The position numbers were made by a program, and so were the translations under genes. 64,000 bases of DNA, taken from NCBI GenBank assembly GCA_022702545.1, contig JAHRBC010000006.1, positions 1,984,001-2,048,000 of the forward strand. Direction: 5' to 3'. The notes under the pieces are model-generated. The model did not search any database and had not been told where the DNA came from. It saw nothing but the letters and a program-made list of their open reading frames with translations. The DNA comes from Phycomyces nitens. Lineage: Eukaryota > Mucoromycota > Mucoromycetes > Mucorales > Phycomycetaceae. Shown here piece after piece: positions 57,658-64,000 of this stretch (its first letter is position 1; each line of letters begins with the position of its first letter).

Positions 57658-59465
57658 ATGTCATCAAATGCAAGTTTAATCATGTTTTTATATATACATT
57701 TACACATACATTTACACATATATACATATATCCAATCAATTAAACACAATCAGTCAATCAGTCAACCAGTCAACCAGTCAATTAGTCAATTAAACAAACA
57801 ATCACAAACCATTAATAAATAAACAAGAAAAAACAAGAAAAAAAAGGAATCCACATTTATTAACCTCTGCTCATTACAGGTCAGCTCACGTCCGCTCAAT
57901 GAACAGGCACCCGAATTCGTACCTCGATTGGATCCATCCATACCTGAATTCGATCCCTTTAAATCAACCCCGGAACCTTGGTCATCATCTTGGAATTCAG
58001 ATTCTTCAGATGTAATCAAGAGTATCTGGAAACAAGACGACCAATGGTCCGAGAACGACTGTGAATTTGACCCAACACTGCAGTATTATCATGGGTCCCT
58101 GCTGGACAATGACACCATCCAGGACATGCACCTCCTCCAACTCTCGGTCACCAACCCGTCCTTTGAAGAGACCCAGGCAGAGAATGTTGGGGAAGACATG
58201 TCTGCACTGCAGATGCTGCAGTCAATCTTTACAGACCAGAGCCCAAATGAACTAGACTCGATTCTGGCTGCACACGACTATGATATCGACCTGGCCATGG
58301 AGATGCTTCTGGGCACCCCGAGGACAGCTGTGGTGGAGAGTGCGCCAAAGAAGCGACAGGTGTGCCGACACTTTCTGGCAGGCGAGTGTTACCGCAAAGA
58401 CTGTCGGTTTGCCCATGATCTACAGGTCAAGGTGTGCAAGTTCTGGTGAGTAATAATAATAATAAATTAAGAAAAAACAAGATTGAACAAACACGGGCTG
58501 AGATGGGCTGGCTGTAGGTTGCAGGGATCTTGCTTCAAGGGAGACCTGTGTGAATTCTCGCACCATTTCGATGTCCAACAAATGGTGAGCAAGAAGACAG
58601 CCGAACCCACCACCCACAACAACAACAAGGAGGAGAATTTTGGATTTGATGAAAAAGACTATCCCACCCTATCTGGCTCACGACAAAAGGCTCCGTCCAA
58701 ACAAGTGGCCGAGGCAGTATCAGTATCAGAGGAATTCCCTTCGCTGACCAAGGCAGCAAATATGCAGTCGCCGCCGCCTGCCAGAAAAGCGCCGATAAAT
58801 TTTGCAGCAGCAGCCAAAAAGAAGCCCAACAAGACAGTCAAGACAGTGGCAGCCAGTCAGCCAAAGAGCCACAGCATCTATCGCCTGAGACAGCCAGTAG
58901 CCATCCCGTGGTTTGAGACCGGAAGCGCCCTGAACCAGCAATATATTAAGCAGGCAAGTGGTACTTTTGAAAAATGCATAGTACTTAATATATATATGTG
59001 GGAGCTTAGAGGGAAAAGGCGATTGAGTACGGAATGCTCCGTAACCGATTCTTCAGTCGTGCAACCGAGTTCTACCTCAAAGGAGACGGAGCAAAAGCAA
59101 AGGCTTATTCGCAAGAAGCAAAGAACTACAACCGACTGATGCAGGAGATGCACGCAGAGGCAAGTGGCCGTATATTTGAGCAGAGGAACCAGTACGAGAC
59201 GTTTGTGGATCTGCATGGGCTCCATGTCGATGAGGCGATTCGGATTGTGGCAGAGCGGCTGGATCGCCTACGGGGATATGAGGGCGTTGTCTATATTGTC
59301 ACTGGCACAGGCCATCATTCGGGATCCAGTGGTGTGACAAAGAAAGAGAGCAAACTGAGACCGAATATTGAAGCCTACCTCAGACAGGAGAAATATCGGT
59401 TTGCTGAGACGAGCGTCATTGGAGATTCCAAAGGTGGGATCTTTGCTGTCGATCTGACCTTTTAA
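57658..59465 (+). CDS. PAM2-CUE-CCCH-DUF1771-SMR protein, predicted mRNA surveillance nuclease
   Basis: Exons are 57658-57669, 57880-58445, 58518-58953 and 59010-59465. They sum to 1470 nt, or 489 residues. Near the N-terminus SRPLNEQAPEFVPR matches the PAM2 motif that binds the MLLE domain of poly(A)-binding protein. A CUE/UBA-like helix bundle follows (LQMLQSIFTDQSPNELDSIL ... YDIDLAMEMLL). Then two CCCH fingers (CRHFLAGECYRKDCRFAH and CKFWLQGSCFKGDLCEFSH), a Lys/Pro linker, DUF1771 (EYGMLRNRFFSRATEFYLKG) and a C-terminal SMR domain with VDLHGLHVDEAIRIVAERLD and the TGTGHHSG loop. CUE plus SMR is the arrangement of Cue2/N4BP2 nucleases, and DUF1771-SMR with PAM2 that of plant CID5-7 proteins. 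Two introns have GC donors (57670, 58954). The first exon (MSSN) is the least certain part; the rest is firm. Confidence 0.86.
57747..57792. repeat. CAGTCAAN 8-base direct repeat
   Basis: Six imperfect copies of an 8-base unit (CAGTCAAT/CAGTCAAC/TAGTCAAT) inside the first intron of the SMR gene. Confidence 0.8.
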
Positions 59466-59876
59466 AAAAGGAAATTTCTATATATTTTTATTTTATATTT
59501 TATATTTTATTTTAATTTCCAAATTCTATTCTATTTTATTCCATACAATACAATACAATATAAAATATATATATATATTACATATATAAAATATTATATA
59601 TATATATTACATACATATATATATATTTATATAAAATGGTTTTGACGTCATTGTCATCTCCGATGATCTCTTTTGCTTGCTCTCAGTCCTTCTTAATCTG
59701 CCTGACTGTGTTTCTCTTCCTCTTATTGTTTTGGTTTTTAAAAAGACACACTTTTTTCCCTCTTCTTTTTCTCCTTCTCTTTCTTGAATCTAAATAAAAC
59801 ATATCGAATCAGCTTACAAATATATATACATATACAATAATATATAAATACACACAAAAAATACATATATATTAAT
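59466..59876. other. Intergenic region SMR gene - CON7-like
   Basis: AT-rich spacer full of TA and TTTTA runs; pyrimidine-rich leader before the CON7-like gene. One CRE palindrome. No gene. Confidence 0.55.
59643..59650. promoter_or_regulatory. CRE palindrome TGACGTCA
   Basis: Perfect TGACGTCA 227 bases upstream of the CON7-like start codon; candidate bZIP (CREB/ATF-type) site. Confidence 0.4.
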
Positions 59877-60605
59877 ATGCCAACCATCCCATTATCTCAT
59901 GTATCTGACAGCAGCCTCTTGGCCCGCCGCAAACAATCCCAGCCATTCCTGCAGTCACTCGAACTACCCTGTCTACCACCCTTATCCAATGTCTTGCCAG
60001 AAGACCAACCATTGGTTTACCCGCAGTGTCCCGTCCAAACTGTTGTCCAGGCACCAGAACCAACCCAGCCAATTCTTCCCATGAATATCTTTTCTGATCC
60101 AACCTATGACATCCTCACAACTTCCCTTCCCCAACTACAGTACCCTGACACCCGTCCACGCCAACCTTCTATCTCAAGTACAAATTCGGATAAAATATAC
60201 TCCTTTGTCGCCCTTCCAGGCACCACTCAAAAGAAGCGTCCCCGAAGACGGTTTGACGAGGTCGAGCGGCTGTATTTTTGCAGCTGGCCAGAATGCACAA
60301 AGGCATACGGTACTCTCAACCATCTCAATGCCCACGTCAGTATGCAAAATCATGTAAGCCACTTTGTAATAGTCATTTTCTCTCTCTCTCTCTCTCTCTC
60401 TCTCTTTATGGGTGCAAGGTCCTAAAACTTGTCTTTGCTTTAGGGTCCAAAAAGGCATCCTGCCGAATTCAAGGAGATGCGCAAAGAATGGCGCCGTCAA
60501 AAGAAAGAAAGGGAAGCAATGAGAAAATCCGCAGAGAAAGAGTACGCTGTTTACAGCGAGCCATTTGCTGTCCATTATCCACAGAACTTTTACCCTTCGT
60601 TCTAG
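59877..60605 (+). CDS. CON7-like C2H2 transcription factor
   Basis: Two exons, 59877-60353 and 60444-60605, sum to 639 nt, or 212 residues. The C-terminal core is diagnostic: basic RRRFDEVERLYFCSWPECTK, then AYGTLNHLNAHVSMQNHGPK, and EFKEMRKEWRRQKKEREAMR. This matches the Con7 family of ascomycetes, where the factor controls morphogenesis and cell-wall genes (conidiation and appressorium formation in Magnaporthe). The single finger is C-x4-C-x12-H-x5-H. The first 125 residues are Pro/Leu/Ser-rich and not conserved. The intron, of 90 nt, falls after QNH and contains a TC repeat. The protein is short for the family, with the conserved core intact. Confidence 0.88.
60379..60406. repeat. TC dinucleotide repeat
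   Basis: Fourteen TC units forming most of the first half of the CON7-like intron. Confidence 0.9.
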
Positions 60606-60944
60606 CTTGCAATTGGACACTGGCTGTCTTTTTCGACTTTACATAAACCCTGTACATAGACTTTTGCTCTCCCTTTTTTCTTCTTCATATAATAATAAAC
60701 ACACAAACATATACACACACAAAAACACACAAACACACACAAGACAAAAAATCAATCAATCAATCACACACACACACACACACAGAGAGAGAAAAATTCA
60801 TTGTGTCAGGGGCAAATGGTAAATTAGAGATCCAATGACGTCGATTGACAAGTATCTTGAAAAAGAAACATGACGTCCATAAATGTCGCACACACAGACG
60901 TCAGACAAATATTTCGTATACTCGTATATAAATACTTTTCTGTC
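60606..60944. other. Convergent intergenic region
   Basis: 3' flanks of the CON7-like (plus) and ankyrin (minus) genes with CA and CAAT microsatellites. No gene seen. Confidence 0.55.
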
Positions 60945-61939
60945 CTACAAACTTTCGTCAGGTTTGTCAAGATAAGCTCGGAGTGTTGCGTCACAGAGAT
61001 CCAAGGCTGTCTGTCCTTGACGGTTAGGTTGATCGGCCCGTGCTCCATGCTGGATCAGTAACTCTGCTGTGTCGCCATGACCCTCTTCGCAGGCCAAGTG
61101 AAGAGGTGTGTTGGCCAGTTGGTCGCGCACATTGACCCGTGCCTTGGATCCAATCAGAACCTTTACAATTGCAGTGTAGCCTTGAGAAGCAGCGCGGTGT
61201 CTAGATGGCAATCAGACACTAATAAAATCAAGCTGGCAAACATATATCTATCTTACAATGGGGTCTGCTGCATGTTGTTGGTTTGATTAGGGTTCGCATT
61301 GTACTTTAGCAACAGGCGGCAAATCTATTTAAGAGGTCAGGATTCCTGTATCATCATTTAGTCATATACCTCTAATTTATTCTTGGAAGCTGCATAATGT
61401 CTGTGGATCAATGTCAGTATTTTCTGCAATGCTTCTCGATTCTGCTTACAGTGCTGTCTGACCACTCTCATTCTGCTCTAGAGGATCGGATCCATGCTCA
61501 AGCAAGAGCTCGACAACCTTTTCATGGCCAGCCGATGCTGTTTTGGCAAAAAAAAGTTTAGATTAAGGTGTGTGTATATATTGGTTTCTCAGCTCACCTG
61601 CAATCATCAATGGGGTCCATCCAGACTGTGGATATAGAGTATTACAGTAGCCGTATATATAAATATTAAAAAAAATGGTTATTATATCATGTATTACCTC
61701 ATCTCTCAAGGTCAAGGCTCCCTTTTCCAGTAAGAATTGAACGACGTCGACATGTCCTCCAGATGCCGCCCAATGGAGAGCAGTTCTTCCATCCTTTAAA
61801 AAACCTTAGTCATTGCTCAATTTGTTCAATTTGCTCATTGACAAACCTCATCCTTGGAATTCAGCCCATCTGTTTTCTCCAGCAGACTCTTGACAATGAA
61901 CAGTTTGCCTTGATAGGCAGCAGTTGATATGGTCGTCAT
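60945..61939 (-). CDS. NAS6: Gankyrin/Nas6-like ankyrin-repeat proteasome chaperone
   Basis: An ankyrin protein of about 230 residues spread over about six to seven exons. The first are 61939-61847, 61793-61698 and 61625-61598 (28 nt); the last runs from about 61200 to the stop at 60945. Sequence runs MTTISTAAYQGKLFIVKSLL, GRTALHWAASGGHVDVVQFL, SGWTPLMIA, then HYAASKN and HRAASQGYTAIVKVLIGSKA. It finishes ANTPLHLACEEGHGDTAELL, DLCDATLRAYLDKPDESL. The order (SRTALHWA, GWTPLHIA, HYAASKN, HRAA.KG, GNTPLHLACDE) matches human PSMD10/gankyrin and yeast Nas6. Those bind the Rpt3 ATPase during assembly of the 19S proteasome cap. The small size, seven repeats and absence of other domains fit. Generic ankyrin proteins are the only alternative. 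Confidence 0.84.
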
Positions 61940-62013
61940 TATTATTATTATTAAAAGGGCAAAAGTAAGAGAGAAAGACCTGGTTTGACGTGTTCGGCAT
62001 CCACAAGTCACAA

Positions 62014-62080
62014 CACCACCACCACCACCACCACCACCACCACCACCACCACCATCAACAACAACAGCAGCAACAGCAGC
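62014..62080. repeat. ACC and CAA/CAG compound trinucleotide repeat
   Basis: About 13 CAC units followed by CAA/CAG units, 75 bases upstream of the gankyrin-like start and therefore possibly in its leader, where the transcript would read GTG then TTG/CTG. Confidence 0.9.
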
Positions 62081-62346
62081 ACAAACTTTAAACTCATTTT
62101 TAGATCCAACTCGGACAACCCGAGATTAAACAACGACGATTTATTTTGTATAGATTGAAACATCTGATTCCTTGTTGATATATATGATTATGTATTTCGG
62201 CCTAGCTATCAAGGGTAAAAGAAAATGACAAGGTAACCTTTGTGGCGATCTCAGTATTCTGTATCAAAAAGGTTCTATCCACTTCTGAGCCTTACATAAT
62301 TCAACAGTCATTTTTTTTAGCAAGGTATTTTGAATGTCGTGCGTTT

Positions 62347-62366
62347 GGGCCTACTTGAACAGGCCC
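62347..62366. other. Short GC-rich inverted repeat
   Basis: GGGCCT and AGGCCC flank an 8-base loop. The stem is perfect over six G/C-rich pairs. It may be a hairpin in the PEX13 3' region, about 170 bases past its stop, or chance; there is no T-run of the kind a bacterial terminator would have. Confidence 0.5.
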
Positions 62367-62537
62367 CACACGCCGACCTTGTTATTGATGGTAAATTTAT
62401 ATGTGTATATGTGTATATATATATGTATATGTATATATTTGGCTTGAATTGTGTCTTTGCCATGTAATATTTTTTTTTCCTTGTTGTTTTCTCGATATTG
62501 TACAGTATAATACAGCATACATTGGCGTATGTATTAG

Positions 62538-63846
62538 TTAGGCAGTGGTGTCTTCGGTGGGAATACCGGGGGGATCTTGGCGTCCTTTTTGGATGATTTC
62601 GACGTAATTGGCGGGAAACAGTCCCATTGTGCCATCTCTCAGGCGCCCTCTCCACCAGGCACCGACTGCCTGGGTCGTTGGGTCTTGCTTGGACAGGACA
62701 GCGATGATGTCTCCTTTCTTGAGACTGATTTCCATGTTTGATTCGCCTGCAAAGTCATACAAGGCACGTGCAAATTCAAGCTTGAGAGGATCAATCTTTG
62801 CATTCATATCGGGTCCACCAGCCCCCACCATTTGCTGCTGCTGTTGTTGCTGTTGGAGTTCATGCTGGTTCTTTACATTGATCAATTGGATCAGTTTGTG
62901 CATCATATATGGCAATCCAACCACCAAGAACAAGAATATCATGATTGGCTTCTTGGACAATTTTGGCTGGGCGTTGGCTGTGGGGTCCTGGAACCGTTCA
63001 AACTCCGACAGGTTCATCTCACTTGAACCACTTCCAGTAACACGATTCTTGACTCGTTTGAAAAGGCGGAAGAGGGCAAAGATGCTAAACACTTGGCCAA
63101 GGTATCCTTTGAGTCGTCCAAACTGCTCAGCCACACCCACCATTGCCATAAAGCTAGAGTGGGTGGCCATGAATGTAGAATCGAGCATCTGTGCAAATCC
63201 ACCAAATGCACCAACGATACGCTCGACAACCTCGAATGCGGGGCGAGTGCCAATTTCCATGCGCTGCTGGAGGCCCATGTCTTCAGGACCTCCACCGTTC
63301 ATCATTCCAGGACGTCCATAGGGAGATCCATAGGAGCCCATGCGATTGTATGAATTCATTCCGCCGTATCCTCCATAGCCTCCATAGCCAGAAGTTCCAT
63401 AGCTGGAGCCATAACCTCCATAGCCAGAAGTGCCATAGCTGGAGCCGTAGCCTCCATAGCCAGAGGTTCCATAGCTGGAGCCATAGCCAGATGTGCCATA
63501 GCTAGATGTGCCATATGGGCGGTTCTGTGGACCATATACTGGTTGTTGGCCAAATCCTACGGTATTGCTAGAAGCTAATTTTTTTTAAAAAAAGAAAAAG
63601 AAGAAGAAGAATGATTAAGAGCTGCAGATTACGTTGCCCCATGTTCATTGTTGTTCATTGTTGTTGTTGTTGTTGTTGTTGTTGCTGTTGATTTTTAAAT
63701 ATTTAATTTTTTGTGTTTCAACAATTACCTCCTAGTCGATTAAGTGTGGCATCATTGGTTGTGCGGGATGGGACTGGAGGTGTGCTGGAATCCGTCATTG
63801 ATGGGCTATTGGCTGTAGATGTCTCCCACGGTTTGGGAGGTGACAT
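62538..63846 (-). CDS. PEX13: Peroxisomal docking protein PEX13
   Basis: Peroxin 13 docks cargo-loaded PEX5 and PEX7 receptors at the peroxisome membrane. Two exons, 63846-63729 and 63574-62538, sum to 1155 nt, or 384 residues. The N-terminus MSPPKPWETST matches the PPKPWE opening of PEX13. A low-complexity Tyr/Gly/Ser domain (repeats of SSYGTSGYGGYG) follows. Then come the conserved central region (RPAFEVVERIVGAFGGFAQM, ATHSSFMAMVGVAEQFGRLK), a membrane segment (PIMIFLFLVVGLPYMMHKLI), and a C-terminal SH3 domain (EFARALYDFAGESNMEISLK ... GLFPANYVEII). The SH3 keeps the ALYDF, WWRG and PxNY features needed to bind PEX14. A short Gln tract precedes the SH3. The YG-rich part is a candidate phase-separating/permeability domain as described for PEX13 in other species. 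Confidence 0.95.
63363..63500 (-). repeat. Coding repeat in PEX13 (Ser-Tyr-Gly units)
   Basis: Imperfect tandem copies, about 36-54 bases long, encode GYGSSYGTSGYG-type units in the N-terminal domain of PEX13. The repeats are nearly identical at DNA level, so length variation between strains is likely. Confidence 0.85.
63659..63690. repeat. TTG trinucleotide repeat
   Basis: About ten TTG units within the PEX13 intron (63575-63728). Confidence 0.9.
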
Positions 63847-64000
63847 GCAAAGAGTTAAGGGGAAAAAGAAAGAAAGAGAGAAAGAGGAAAAAAAATGTGT
63901 ATAAAGGCGGATTTGAAATGATTAGAAAATTATAATAATAAAAAAACAGCACCAAAATGTCTCTGCATACTGCGATGCGGTGGTATTAGGAGTCTTGGAT

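Larger units (their letters stand above)
61940..62537. other. Intergenic region gankyrin-PEX13
   Basis: Holds a long ACC and CAA/CAG repeat immediately upstream of the ankyrin gene and a GC-rich island with a hairpin at 62347-62366. The remainder is AT-rich. Confidence 0.5.

Overview
This window is nuclear DNA from a filamentous fungus, most likely an early-diverging one of the Mucoromycota type. The evidence for that placement is: dense short GT-AG introns (about 42-100 nt) in almost every gene; AT-rich intergenic DNA full of microsatellites; fungal families (Zn2Cys6, Con7-like, ERT1/AcuK-like, Nrg1-like fingers); and a full-length SMG1 kinase, which the ascomycete yeasts lack. The species assignment is inference. 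I saw no virus, transposon, rRNA, tRNA or CRISPR array.

Layout. 0.1-17 kb: SMG1 (nonsense-mediated decay kinase) followed tandemly by RPC2, the second-largest subunit of RNA polymerase III. 18.5-26.4 kb: a vacuolar-type Ca2+/H+ exchanger, a CYSTM stress peptide, an alpha/beta hydrolase and a YAP-type bZIP factor. 26.9-35.2 kb: a 1260-residue Zn2Cys6 regulator with a very long glutamine tract, a stretch with protein-like fragments of uncertain status, and an Nrg1-like C2H2 factor. 35.5-44.1 kb: a WBP2-like GRAM/PPxY protein, a zeta-class GST (maleylacetoacetate isomerase), the cohesin kleisin RAD21, a nitronate monooxygenase and a MATE transporter. 44.1-49.4 kb: a 5.3 kb gene desert. 49.4-64 kb: RACK1, HIS1, an ERT1/AcuK-like regulator, a small secreted double-psi beta-barrel protein, a PAM2-CUE-CCCH-SMR protein, a Con7-like factor, a gankyrin/Nas6-like ankyrin protein and PEX13.

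How the genes relate. There are no operons. Two proteins (SMG1 and the PAM2-CUE-SMR protein) point to translation-coupled mRNA surveillance, and RACK1 is the ribosomal scaffold on which no-go quality control depends. Five or six DNA-binding regulators lie within about 35 kb. Regulatory sites that fit their genes include two MluI boxes (ACGCGT) upstream of RAD21 and one Gcn4-type TGACTCA upstream of HIS1.

The most distinctive pattern is splicing. Several genes need microexons of 12-28 nt to stay in frame (HIS1 12 nt, RACK1 15 nt, WBP2-like and VCX1 21 nt, hydrolase and ERT1-like 22 nt, gankyrin 28 nt). Four introns have GC rather than GT donors (RPC2, VCX1 and two in the SMR gene). For most genes I checked that the summed exon lengths are divisible by three; exon positions are my own reading and have no transcript support.
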